DNA of 64,000 bases, taken from Brachynemurus nebulosus (lineage: Eukaryota > Arthropoda > Insecta > Neuroptera > Myrmeleontidae). Made by a program: the position numbers and the translations under genes. The notes below the pieces were generated by a model. It searched no databases. It was given only the letters and a program-made list of their open reading frames with translations, and had not been told where the DNA came from. The stretch is taken from the NCBI GenBank assembly GCA_035578155.1, contig JAPWDM010000001.1, positions 85,013,150-85,077,149 of the forward strand. Direction: 5' to 3'. Of the stretch, positions 49,010-60,435 are shown piece by piece. How positions within the stretch are numbered: the stretch's first letter is position 1; each line of letters begins with the position of its first letter.

Positions 49010-49569
49010 CTTAAAATCACTGTGCGTAGGAGATTTTCTTTTCTGTTCATTTTCTCTCTCTTGTGCTTGTATTAAATGAGAATAATGTGGTATTTTCAGG
49101 GTAATTTTTTAATGTACAAGATTTCGTAATACGTTAAAATCATTATTAGTATAAATAATTAATTCTTCTTGTAACTTTTCTTGTAAGTTTTTATCAACAA
49201 TTATGCGCGGAGAAACTATAGACATTTATCTGATATTCATATTCAACGGAATATTTTCTTTATTTAAATTTCCAATATCATCGTTTTTGCTAGTTTCAGT
49301 TTTTAATTTCTTGTTTTGGTTGGAAAATACTGGTATTTGGAAAGAACTATTGTTCTGATTTTCGATCTAACCTTTCTTCAGCCGTAAAACCTTGATAATT
49401 TTTTTAATTTATTTACATCCGATATTTCTGAATCTGCATAATCACTGTTTTCACTAACACTTTTCTCTGGTATTACAGTAACTTGCCTTTTCCTATTCAC
49501 AGTTTTAACATATCCAGTGTCATAACGCATTTCTTTTAACATAGATATTACCGTTTCATCGATAGCCAC
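49010..49569 (-). pseudogene. Unrecognised coding relic, frameshifted
   Basis: The - strand reads MAIDETVISMLKEMRYDTGY (from 49569) through VTVIPEKSVSENSDYADSEI, then after a frameshift and stops IVSPRIIVDKNLQEKLQEEL and SHLIQAQERENEQKRKSPTH, ending at a TAA near 49010. Charged, protein-like composition throughout. It probably belongs to a transposon or retroelement, but I see no diagnostic motif. Confidence 0.4.
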
Positions 49570-50427
49570 TTTCGATTCTGGATTTTGATTATGATTGTAA
49601 AAGTACTATGTATTCAGCATAACGTGAATAATAAGATAAACATGTAGATTTATTGCTAGTGATGAACGATCACTTATGGTCACGTACGGTGGATAACTTG
49701 ATCATATAATTCCTCCCCCCTAAGAGGCCTCTTTACTCATCGAACTAAAGACCGGAATAAAGTTGATCTAATTGATCTTATAAATATCGCTAAAACTATG
49801 GCCCGTACTTAAATAGTCCAAAGAACCTTTTTGTATAAAATTAGTTAATTTACAAATTTTGTTATATTAATTATTGGACAATCAATAAAAAACGAGATAC
49901 TAGGAAAAAAGCATATTCGTAGTCTTTGACCTCGAATAACTATTTTAACTAACTATATTTTGATAAGAATTTTTCGTATACCTATTATTTCTAAGAGTAA
50001 TGTAAAAGTATACGCTAACATACTACCAGATTAGAATTTTTCCAAAGTGAAAATTCAACAATATTTCGCAATATTGCATTTTCTTTAGATTACAAAACAA
50101 TGTAAAAATTACATCTTTCAGAAGTGTCCATTATTTACGAAAAAATAATTGTTGATATGTAGTAATAAAATAAAACAATCTCGATTTTTAATTACAGGCT
50201 ATTACTACGTTACTTAATAAAATATTAAAAAAAACATGCACTAAATTAGATTAAAATTCAGCTAACCGGATTAAGTAATCTTTTTATAAAACTAAACTAA
50301 TATAATAAACTAATAATACTGAATAAAACTAAAATAGAATCAAACTGACAAAAAAAACGATTATAGACTAAATTAATAAAATTAAACCTAAATAAAAAAA
50401 ACTACTATTCACTGTAAAATTATAAAT
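49570..50427. other. AT-rich intronic DNA, no gene
   Basis: Simple AT-rich sequence with AAACTAAxx repeats near 50280-50400. Nothing else. Confidence 0.4.
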
Positions 50428-51310
50428 AGGTATGGCGACATCTGAGTATGCGTTTTTTTTTATGCAAGTGATATAATTAATTTTGACAGTTGACCCGGCC
50501 CAAATTTTAGGGGTAATTGGTAATTGGTCCATTATAGATATTGCCAATATTTCTGAGTAATAATGTTTAAATTAAGTTAAATGGGGTCGATTGAAAAACT
50601 TGATCTCGGGTCCCTTAGTTTATGAAGCCCCAATGGTAGCTACTACACTACGACTTCTATTGACTCTGTATGAATCAATAATGTTGTATGTATTCTGCAA
50701 GTTTATCACGTGGTATTTACATGTTAATGGGGTATTTGACAGTATCAAAGAAAAACAATAAAAACAAATTTTAATGAAGATTGATAATAAAAGACAGCAA
50801 TTTATTATGTTAATTCATCCTACCTATGATTATTTAATTTTAAAAAAAATTAATATTTTTCAGCTATAAATTACATCAGCAGAAATGGCTGTGACGTTGT
50901 TTTCTGTTATATTTCCGGTTATAATACCGGTTAGCAAACATAACTATGGAAATTAATTTGAATTTAATTAATCTTTTTAAAACCAACAATTTTTTTCCTA
51001 GTTATAAGAAAAATAAACAGTTTTTTTTCTTAGTTACATGACACCTGTTTCTATCTAGAGAATGTGACGTAATTGAAGCTAATGAACGTTTTCGCGCAAA
51101 TTTTGAGAACAAATATTAAATTAATTTTTTCTAACGATTTTCGGCATTATTTTTAAAAATTAAAATTATATACATGCATAATACATAAATATGTGTATTT
51201 TAAAATAGTTTCCCAAAATTAGTCAAATTCCCCATTACATGTACAAATTGAAAAATTTTCTACCTAATTAAAAATTCATATTCGCATGAGTGATTTCATC
51301 TTATGTTATT
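50428..51310 (-). repeat. SINE-like repeat with tRNA-derived head, copy 2
   Basis: Opens TAGGTATGGCGACATC and carries a - strand tRNA-like segment at about 50590-50662 (A-box-like GTAGTGTAGTAGCTACC, B-box-like GAGATCAAG). The right flank TTTTCTACCTAATT..AATTCATAT matches copy 1 at 27522-28245. Confidence 0.55.
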
Positions 51311-51560
51311 TTCTTGGTATCGATAAGGCCTTATTTTAGCCCCATCCCCTCCATGAATTCTTATATGTGCATTAGGTTTACATGAAGGGAAATAGTAAGA
51401 TGGAATAAATATTATGCCAGAATATTCTCATTTATCATTTATTTTTCAGTTAATCTCATTATTATAGGAAGGTTTTATGAAAAAACAAAATTATGAAATT
51501 AATCAACTTTATTTGGATAATTTTAAAAGTTTCAACATTTTTAAACTTTACACTCCTTAT

Positions 51561-53619
51561 CTAGTCTTCATTCTCGTCAGTCCAATATCCTTCAACATCT
51601 GCATCCATTAAAAATTTGTTGTAGTCGCACGAGACTCTTCGAGTACTATAATCTTCATATGTGTCAGAACTTAAATATCAGATTACGGAGGCAATATGAG
51701 CGCAACGACTAACAAGTCTTGCCCCTACTTTGCACTGACAGTGTCAAGGTAGTACAGTGGTGGGATTGTACTTTATCCAAAGGGAGTATATTTTGGAAGC
51801 TGTGTGCCTAGACTGGATTTTTATTCTTAAAATATCACTAGATTCTTTATGTAAAAATATTTTATAAAGGCCTTGATCATCTATGTGTTCTTTTGTGTAC
51901 GATTTTGCCTCTTTTAGTTGATAAATTCCTATTGTTAGGTCACACAACTCTTGAAACGTCAGCTTTGGAAAATCCTGAAGATCATCTGCAGACATATCTT
52001 TCCAAATAACACGTTTCTTGATCCATCCTTTTTCTTCAACTTTAGTCTTTAATTATTAGATTGACGGGAAAGCTGTATCATTCGCTGTACCATGATTCTT
52101 TCATCTTCCTCAATGTTTTTACGAGGCGGTCTATACGCATTGCATAAAGCAGCAACTATTCTCACATAGTAATCTTTGTGAGGTATAAGAGAATTATCCA
52201 TAACATTCCCGAGAGCTTTCCATGTTTTGAGTAGTCTATTTGTAGCTTCAACAACTCATGTTACAGAAGTAACTAAACGAGATTCATTTGCTTCCTCATC
52301 AGTGTGTTGTTGGCGACTTCCTAAAAAGCTCGGCATTTTGGCCACTAGCTGCATGTCTTTTAATAAAGAAAGATAGTCGCGAAATCCTCGGTCTACTATT
52401 ATAATATTATCTTCACGAAGCCATGATCGCAAGGCAGAAGAACTATCATTCAATTGAGATTTTAAAATGGAAGCATCGTTATTTCGACCATCAGGGAAAT
52501 AGGGTCCTAATACTTCTAATATGTAACCTGTTGTGCTAACTATCATCACAGGCTTGACGAATGGACGACCTTTGTGTACAGAATATGTTCTCCTTTAAAA
52601 ACTGTAATTACCACTTTTTTCTATATAGATGTACGTCCCGTCGGCAACTATTATTACTTTTTCTTGGTCAGGACAGAAGAGTTTTTTTGCCGAAGGTCGT
52701 GTGTGCATCTTCATAAAATCTTCCCTACTAACATGATCTACACCAAGATATTTTGGGACAAATTCTGACATCATAATATCTCTTACAGTGCTAATACATC
52801 TACTTAAAGCAATCTTTGGTAAACAAAACAATGTTGATAGCACCTTGTATGAAAGACCAGTGCGAAGTTTCATTAAAAAAACTGCTAACGACGTACGAAC
52901 AGACCGAATATGTGTGTTTCGCATCTTGTCTTTTACTACGGTATACAACTCATTAAGATTCTTCATTCTTAATCCCGTCAGTCTCCAATAATCGTCACCA
53001 TTTAACAAACCGGGTGTATCAAAATCTAGTCCCGTCTTTAAAGCAAAAGCACGAAGCTCTTCTAGTAATAGCTTTATGTCACTCGTGTTCATTACAGTGT
53101 CATTAATACTTGAAGTTATACTTGAAATGTCTTCAGGCTTGAAAATCCCATTTAAATGAATTTTACAACAGCAGGCACCTGGAGGAATAAGGAATCCTTT
53201 TTGAATGTAAAAGTGGCATCTTGCCTTCATCGGTACGGTTATTAGGCATTTGTCTCTTCTCTTGCAAATAAAACATTGTTTATGATCGTGAGTGACACGA
53301 GGTAAACTCAGTCGTATATTTTGATTACCATTTGCTTTTGCTTTTGTTTACCATTTGCTATTTCGAGACTTGACGGGATTGGTGGCGACTCTATAGACTG
53401 ATACCGCAAGGATACATTAATATTTTTACTTCGACGTAAGGCTTTTTTCCGACAGTATTTGTAAGCAATAGTAAAACAACTTGTACATATTTTGTTACCA
53501 CTGTACATATTTTTGTTAATACGTTTCAAGTATTCTATAAAATACGGATTCTTAACAGCTCTCAAATTACTTCTAACTGTTCGTTTATCGCAACAATCAC
53601 AAATAATTGTTTTTGGCAT
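51561..53619 (-). pseudogene. DDE_Tnp_4-type transposase with C-terminal SWIM motif
   Basis: The - strand order is: a Cys-rich N-terminus (MPKTIICDCCDKRTVRSNLR, 53619), a frame change near 53310, zinc-binding CFICKRRDKC, and a helix-turn-helix block LAVFLMKLRTGLSYKVLSTL. The first catalytic Asp follows in VIIVADGTYIYIEKSGNY, then a TAA near 52592, GYILEVLGPYFPDGRNNDAS and IIIVDRGFRDYL. The Glu region VVEATNRLLKTWKALGNVMD comes after a TGA, then AALCNAYRPP. A further shift leads to LTFQELCDLTIGIYQLKEAK, and the tail has CQCKVGARLVSRCAH (CxC...CxH), a SWIM-type finger, ending at TAG 51561. I place it with PIF/Harbinger or ISL2EU relatives. At least two frameshifts and four stops. Confidence 0.82.
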
Positions 53620-54374
53620 ATTGTATTATTAGAGTTATGCAGTTTTCAATAATATCAAAGATAAAATACTTCACGTATTCATAGATTTTCACAACACAAA
53701 ACCCGACTAATTAGTTCAACAAAAACTACGAAAGTAATGATATCTATTTGGCCATGTCAAATGCGTATGTAAAAACAAATAAGTAACACAAAAAGTGATA
53801 TATCTTAAATTAAATAGCGTTGCTAGGTAATTTAAAATAATAAACAAGTTCAAACTTGTAGGTAAAGATAATTCCAATATACTGGACATAGTATTATTAC
53901 GTACAATTTAACTGAAATTTAAATAATTTTTCTTAATTTTTAGAATTTTATCTGAAATTGCAAAAAAAATATATACTATAGGACTAAAGTATCTTCTTTT
54001 ATTTATTCCTCGTGTGACTTGTTGCCCTTCGGTTTTTACAGGCCCTCTGATAACAAACTTCACACTCGGGATTAAAACTTACACACAATGTCAAACACAC
54101 GCATACTATTTTACACTTAAATGATGATCAATTTTTTAATTGTAAAATCATTTTATTTGTGTTTACCTATGAGCGCAAAATGGAAGCAACGTAATTTTTA
54201 AATAAATTGTACAGTAACATGAGAACATTAAAATAATATAAAAAAAACTGCTTCTTCGCTGCGCTCTATATAAAAAAATATTGAAATGTTATTGAAAATG
54301 TGCTATTTTTAACGAAAATCGCAGTTAGACCAAAGTTTGGCGTCCCACAGGTAATACCAATTGTAGTTTTTTTT

Positions 54375-54376
<2 letters not shown>

Positions 54377-54456
<80 letters not shown>
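54377..54456. repeat. (TA)n microsatellite
   Basis: 80 bp of TA followed by (CATA)3. Confidence 0.95.
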
Positions 54457-54460
<4 letters not shown>

Positions 54461-55925
54461 CATACATATATTTTCTTGTCAGACATATAGTCTACTTTCA
54501 AGATAAATAAAGAAAACATTAAATTGTAGACATTTTTTTTCGTCATTTTTGGGGCGGAAATAAGGCCTTATCAATACCCCTCCTTTTTTGTTTTGCGATC
54601 ACATACCTAGACAACGTGATTTTTCTTATATAACCCGTGTAGTATTTAGCAATTTCATTAGTTATCACTGAAATTTTGTTAAGATACCAAGCTTTTCACA
54701 GTTTGTTTTGAAAAATTTAATTATCACTGTGAGAAATAAAATTCGACACAACACCAACGACCAGAAACAACATTACTGCTATCTAACAGATCTGTGACCA
54801 AGATCCAGATATTACAGATCAGCTGATAAACAAACTTAAACAAAACTGGGAAAATAAAACTATAGATGAAAAGAGGAGATATGGCTGTAAAGAAAATTTA
54901 TAAAATTATGGATGTTAATTAAATACAATCGGAATTCGACCCGTCGAGGATGAAAACAGTGTTAGGATTAAAAGATGGATATTTAGCACTCCAAGCTCGA
55001 TTTGACAACATGGGAGCCTTTTATCGGTACCTTTCATCATTTCCGGACTATAGTATGATATATCTAGAAGTGGTCCGTTATTTTCGATTATTTTCGGACT
55101 CTAGTATAATATATCTAGAGGTGGTCCAACATAAGTCTTGTTTTAAGCCAATAAGGAAAATATCCCTTCTTTCTCTGTCGCAAACTCTTTCAAATATATC
55201 ACGCATGGTAAATTATACTTTTCGTTATCAGAATCCTTGAATTGAAAATCGATCTTAAACACGTTCGTTGTTCAATATTATTAAAAATGATAACTAATTT
55301 TAATGTAAGAAAAGTTTAAATTGACAAGGTATATGCAGACCTCGCGAGAAGAGAGGGGAGAACACTTACAGCATTCAGTCCCTACTTGGCTATAAAAGAC
55401 GTTCTACAGGTCAGGAAGTAGCGTGCTACTAGCCTTTATTATCTAAATGTTAAATGTTCTTTCCCAATTAACCGGTCGTTAATAGTAACTCCGAAATACC
55501 TGGCTCATTCTGCTTGTTGAGGCCTTTCATTAAAGAAGAGAAATTGAGATAGTCCTTCCAGCTTCCTTCTCGTAAACACTATACACAAAATTTTTTAAGC
55601 TTCATTGACAAATTCACCTCATGGACCATTTCTTTCTATATTTAAGTTTATTGTTAGTTATACTGATGAGCAGTGATTAACGATAACGATGCCCAATATT
55701 GATGATAAAAGATAAATAAGTTACAGAAATAAATAAACATCCAAAATAATTTTGAAAAACAAAAATTTTTTATTTTTATACATTCAGAAACAAAACCGAA
55801 AGTAAACAACATTCAACTGTTATATTTTTTTGTACATTCTTATTTTTTTATTTTATATTATAAAGAATGTATCTACATAATATAACAAGTAATAATTATC
55901 TATGATGTTCACAAGTAACTGAAAT
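54457..55925. other. Intronic DNA, no gene supported
   Basis: A tandem pair near 55042-55128 (CGGACTxTAGTATxATATATCTAGA, about 48-bp period) lies inside an otherwise unconvincing 96-codon open frame. The phrase GTTTTGCGATCACATACCTAG at 54591 matches the SINE-like tail at 28215. Confidence 0.45.
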
Positions 55926-55952
55926 AATAATAATAATGATAATAATAATAAT
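55926..55952. repeat. (TAA)n tract upstream of LINE
   Basis: AATAATAATAATGATAATAATAATAATA. Dong-type LINEs of the R4 clade are known to insert in TAA repeats, so this may be the target of the adjacent element. Confidence 0.7.
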
Positions 55953-55999
55953 ACATACACGACATATTACACAAACACACAGTACACAGACAATACGAG

Positions 56000-57722
56000 G
56001 AACCCAATAAAACATTCACGGAGATCAGAGATACGCTTCACCAAATATTAACAGCACTAGCGAAGCGCTTACACAAGTATAAGACCAATACTGAACGCAG
56101 ACGACAAAACCAAGCGTTCAGCAGAAACTAGAGACGGTTTTATCAGCCTCTAACGAACACGATAACTAACAGTAATGGTCTACCGGAGAAGTACGAACTC
56201 CAGAGTTTCTGGGCGAATAAATGGTCCAACACTATTGACCATAATGACAAAGCCAGCTGGATCAATACAGAGTGCAGGAACAACAAATATCTTCCAGAGA
56301 TGCCCTATACGGACATTACTGCAGAGGACGTCTCCAGGGCTTTACAGAGATGGTATATCTGGAAGGCACCTGGCATCGACAATATACAACACTACTGGCT
56401 CAAACACTTTACATCAACACACAAGTATCTCGCTGAACAATTCACACTATTTATAAGAACACCAAACCTGACATCGAAATTCCTAACGCAGGGTATCACA
56501 TACATGAAACCTAAAAACAGTGATACAAAAAATCCTGCTAATTATAGGCCTATCACCTGCTTGCCTACAGTATATAAGACGTTGACGTCCTGTCTGGTAG
56601 AAAAGATCAATGAGCATTATCAGATTAACACTATACTGACAGAAGAATAAAAGGGATGTCGAAAGAGGTTACAAGGTTACAAAGAGCAGCTTCTGATTGA
56701 CTCCCTAGTACTGGAACAAGCGAAAGGGAGACAACGTAACCTATAACAGCGTTTATTGATTACAAAAAGCATTTGATTCAGTTCCGCACTCCTATTTGCG
56801 GAGAGTATTAGAGCTGTACAAAATACACCCAAGTATCGTGAATTTCCTTGGAACGATCATCTCCGACTAGCGAACGACCTTACATTTGAGAATTTGTAAC
56901 AAAAAACAACAAGCGACCTTATTCAAGTAAGACGCGGCATATTCCAAGGCGGCTCATTGAGTCCATTATGGTTTTGTCTCGCAATGAATCCACTTTCTCG
57001 CTTGTTAAATGAAACCAAATGCGGTTACAAAATAGGAACACAAACGAATTCACGCCATACTATTTCAAATCTGATGTACATGGATAATATAAAGATCTAT
57101 GGTTTCGCTAGACCTCTGCATGGAGTTCGAAATCGATAAATGTCGAATAAGATGAATAATAGGGATGTCGGGGAAAACGAGATGTGGTCGCATTCGAACT
57201 CGAACCGGAGTCTGTTATGCAGCCGATGGACGAAGGAGAGTCGTACCGGTATCTCAGATTCAATCAAGATGAACGTATAGATCACAGCGCTGTAAAACAG
57301 TACCTGATGGAGCAGTACTTAACGCGTGTACAGAGATTACTGAACACCCACCTTGATGGGAAGAAAACCATAAAGGCAATTAAGACTTGCGCAGTTCCGG
57401 TGCTAACGTACTCGTTTGGGCTAATCAAATGGATGCCTACAGGCCTACCTACCGATGATGAATCGAGAATTCATCATCCCAAGGCAGCGATAGAACGCTG
57501 CCAAGAGCCAAAGGGGGTCCCGGTCTTATAGACATAAGGAACTTTTATAATAAACAGGTTCACACACATATCGAACTTACACAACGCAATAATCCAAGCC
57601 GACAAGGCATACACACCTCTCACACACAGAAATGCCAGATAGTTTTTGCCCTTTAGTCACGAAGGAGGACAAAATCCAGCAATGGATCCGCAAGCCTCTA
57701 CATGGAAGACATCCACATGATT
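56000..57722 (+). pseudogene. R4/Dong-like non-LTR retrotransposon relic
   Basis: Pieces in changing + strand frames: EMPYTDITAEDVSRALQRWY, WKAPGIDNIQHYWLKHF, NPANYRPITCLPTVYKTLTS (56300-56650, reverse-transcriptase fingers), then FQGGSLSPLWFCLAMNPLSR (56950-57010). The catalytic box has degenerated to YMDN (57070). The thumb/C-terminal part reads TCAVPVLTYSFGLIKWMPTG and RIHHPKAAIERCQEPK (57390-57520). Order and wording fit the R4/Dong clade. The 5' part is missing and stops and shifts are frequent. Confidence 0.82.
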
Positions 57723-58595
57723 TTAAGGGGTTAGGTGGGTTTCAGAGGTTCAAAAAAGGGCGTTTTTACTATTTTTTTTAATATATACAGTCATATATTT
57801 TATTTAAACAATTCAGCATATCAAAAATCCATATTTAAACAGTATTTTGTGAAATTTTTATTTAAAAATTCCCAAAACTCAGCCGTTGGTACCTCATCTC
57901 CCTTGACGTCTCAAAAAAAATCTTTGTCGGCCCCCTCTTTTATTAAATAAATATCGACGAATGTAAAGATCATCTCTTCCATCTTTGCAAAGTTTCACGT
58001 GGTTGCCAATTGTTGTCTGTATTTTAAGGAGCGTTTATTTTATAAACAAGGTATCAAGATAGCTTTCCAGTCTACCCCACCTTAAAAGAGTTCCCTGAAG
58101 AGACGATTTTCACTTCATCGTTCCTGTTGTATTATTTTCTAATATAATCCCCGTTTAATTTTTTGAATGCTTCCCCGAAATGCCTGCTATCGATGCCTTA
58201 TTAAGGAGCTGAGCCTTTCTTTTCCTTTTCTTTTGGAGCTGCTATAATTTTTCTATTTGAGTTTTAGACTGCTCATCTTCTGTGTTAATGCGCCTACAAT
58301 TTGTTTGACGAATGCTCTTTCGGAGTCTTTTCCTTTGAAATGAACCCTTTTGTAGAATCCACTATACTTCTGCCGGAGTCCTCAGTTAAGGAACTCTCCA
58401 GTTTATTAAAATTTATTTGCTCCTAAATATAAAAGTCCTATCAAAATTGAGGAAGCATTCGATAACTCTACTGCGGCGGCTCTCGCAATAGATAAGATCT
58501 GTATACAAAGGAGTCCGGCCTAGTATTATTCTCATGTGTCATATCCCTATACACGGTACTTTACATTTTGGGCTAAAGTTTCCATTAACAAGTCC
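57723..58595. other. Intronic DNA, no gene recognised
   Basis: A mixed-composition stretch at 58120-58500 is less AT-rich and could be an old coding relic on the - strand, but no frame gives a motif I recognise. Confidence 0.4.
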
Positions 58596-58603
58596 ATCCT
58601 GTT

Positions 58604-58830
58604 CAGCGTTGGCAGCTGTGAGATAATTATCGTACATGTACGATAATTTAATGGTTACGTACGATAACATTTTTATTATCTCACGCGAAAATACGATAAT
58701 TTTTCATTAAATTATAAAGCAAAATACACTAAATTACATTGTGTACGATAATTTACCTCGAAAATATGAAAAATACGATAATTTCGCACATTTTGTACGA
58801 TCGAAGTCGTCTTTTTGGCTGCCAACACTG
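58604..58830. mobile_element. hAT MITE packed with TACGATAAT motifs
   Basis: Ends CAGCGTTGGCAGC / GGCTGCCAACACTG, flanked by the 8-bp duplication ATCCTGTT (58596-58603, 58831-58838). The 227-bp element contains TACGATAAT or its complement about seven times. It lies about 390 bp before the last trp-gamma exon of the window. Confidence 0.92.
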
Positions 58831-59221
58831 ATCCTGTTTGACATGGGTCAAAGAAGTTAACAAGGGTTTCTATTGGCAAGTTCATCACTAAGACACACAA
58901 ACCATTCCATCAACGACAAGGTCCTACTGCATCCAGAAATGGGACTTTTTTTAAATGCATCATATGGTTACTCTGTATAAAATTATTAAAGTTGAGATGC
59001 TACTGACAGATTGAAAATTAGTATAATTTTCAGTGAATCTAATTTATTGTTTTCAATAAATCTAGATGTAAATTCTTAAAAATAATAAAGATTCATTAAA
59101 TAATTAAAATAATTCAAAAACTATCGAATTTAATAGCCACAATTTTTATATTTCTTTGTTAGAGTTGCTTTTCTTTTAAATTAAAATAACTTCTATTATT
59201 AAAATTGTTTTCCTCTTATAG

Positions 59222-59574
59222 GTGCCTTAGCCGTTTTACGGAGAAAAAGAAAGAAATTTTCTTCATCTAAAAATACAAGTCCAGTAATGATCTCAGCCTC
59301 AAACAGTCCAGCGGAACAAGTACTGTCATCTGTGGTAGTAAAAGGCACTAAAAAGGTTTTGAAACGCGCAAGTAGTGTTCCAGCTCGTGTTACCGAAGTA
59401 GTTCAAATGGTAATCTTACAAAAACATGAGCAAACACAATCACAACAACAGAGTGTTGAAATTCCTGGCGAAAAATTTTCAAGTGAAAAATCTTCAAGGG
59501 TTCATCAGGCTCAACAACCACTAACACCGTCAACGACGGAAGAAAGTGTTAATGCAAATGACTCGCAACAACAG
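59222..59574 (+). CDS. Trpgamma: trp-gamma exon after the giant intron
   Basis: Acceptor TCCTCTTATAG and donor CAACAACAG|GTACCT bound 353 bp, phase 1 in (joining the exon ending 27281) and phase 0 out. It encodes GALAVLRRKRKKFSSSKNTS, VVVKGTKKVLKRASSVPARV and a Gln/Ser/Thr-rich stretch with no stop. Basic clusters with serines (RKRKKFSSS, KRASS) suggest phosphorylation or calmodulin/lipid binding in the cytoplasmic tail (inference). The remaining C-terminus and 3' UTR must lie beyond the window, since no further exon is visible before 64000. Confidence 0.8.
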
Positions 59575-59958
59575 GTACCTTTATGCTTTGTAGGTACAAT
59601 TAATCTATTTATATATAAAAAAAAAAATTTCTTCTTTACCTGTAGTCAGAAGATTGAGACTGAGGTTACATTAGCTTGTAATATTTTTCATTAGAGTTAA
59701 ATAATTTTTAAGGGATTAAGCATCAGTTGGAGTAAGTTTATTAAGACTTTTTTTGAAATTATAGCTCATTTTCTTAAAATTCTGTTATTGGGTGACGGAA
59801 CTGGGCGACTATGGAGAGCTACACATGAGTACGAAATTTTCAACTTATCTAAAAGAAGTTAGAGATCTTCTAATTGTATTTTCAATATTTCAAAAATCAT
59901 GTATGCCAGAGTGTGAAAAGAAAAGCGATAGTCGTACGTTCATTCAGTCGTACGCTTG

Positions 59959-59961
<3 letters not shown>
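59575..59961. other. trp-gamma intron, nothing recognised
   Basis: Reading on from the exon would pass GTACCT into AT-rich sequence, so this is treated as intron. Confidence 0.55.

Positions 59962-60027
<66 letters not shown>
59962..60027. repeat. (TA)n microsatellite
   Basis: 66 bp of TA directly beside the left end of the LTR derivative. Confidence 0.95.
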
Positions 60028-60029
<2 letters not shown>

Positions 60030-60039
60030 CTACAAAAAA

Positions 60040-60390
60040 AATTTTATAAAGAAATTGAATAAATAATCTGAAATAAGAAAATATCTGTGAAAATAAAGAA
60101 AAGGTATTTGATAAAAAAAAAATGGAGTTGTTTAGAGCGTGAACATTTATTTTAAAACCTTTATTTTCTCAGGGGTGTGGTTCGTAAAATGAAATTCAGA
60201 CAATAAAATTCATATATTATAAAATCAATCAGTTCACAACCACAATCAAAATTTGATGACAGTTGCTGATTTGCTGACCTACAATATACGTAACAAAAAG
60301 AATAGAAAATAGAATAAATAAGAAAATAGAAAAATTAAACACGCAGGTTAACCAATTTTACGTACGTACAAAATAAATCATTTTCGCGCC
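60040..60390 (-). repeat. 3' LTR of a - strand LTR element
   Basis: Aligns with 63417-63858: AATTGAATAAATAATCTGAA, GTTTAGAGCGTGAxCATTTA, TTTACGTACGTACAAAATAA. It lacks a roughly 95-bp segment present in the right copy (63640-63745). LTR ends are approximate. Confidence 0.7.
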
Positions 60391-60435
60391 TAATTTAAAT
60401 CTCTTAAACAGTTATAAATTCAATGAAATTTAAAT

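Noticed and set aside
54950..55240. 96-codon frame MKTVLGLKDGYLALQARFDN
   Set aside because: It spans a short tandem repeat and shows no family resemblance.
59575..59694. Extension of the trp-gamma exon to a stop at 59692
   Set aside because: The sequence after CAACAACAG|GTACCT becomes low-complexity (poly-Lys/Phe from A/T runs); a splice donor is the better reading, although an intron-retained end cannot be excluded.
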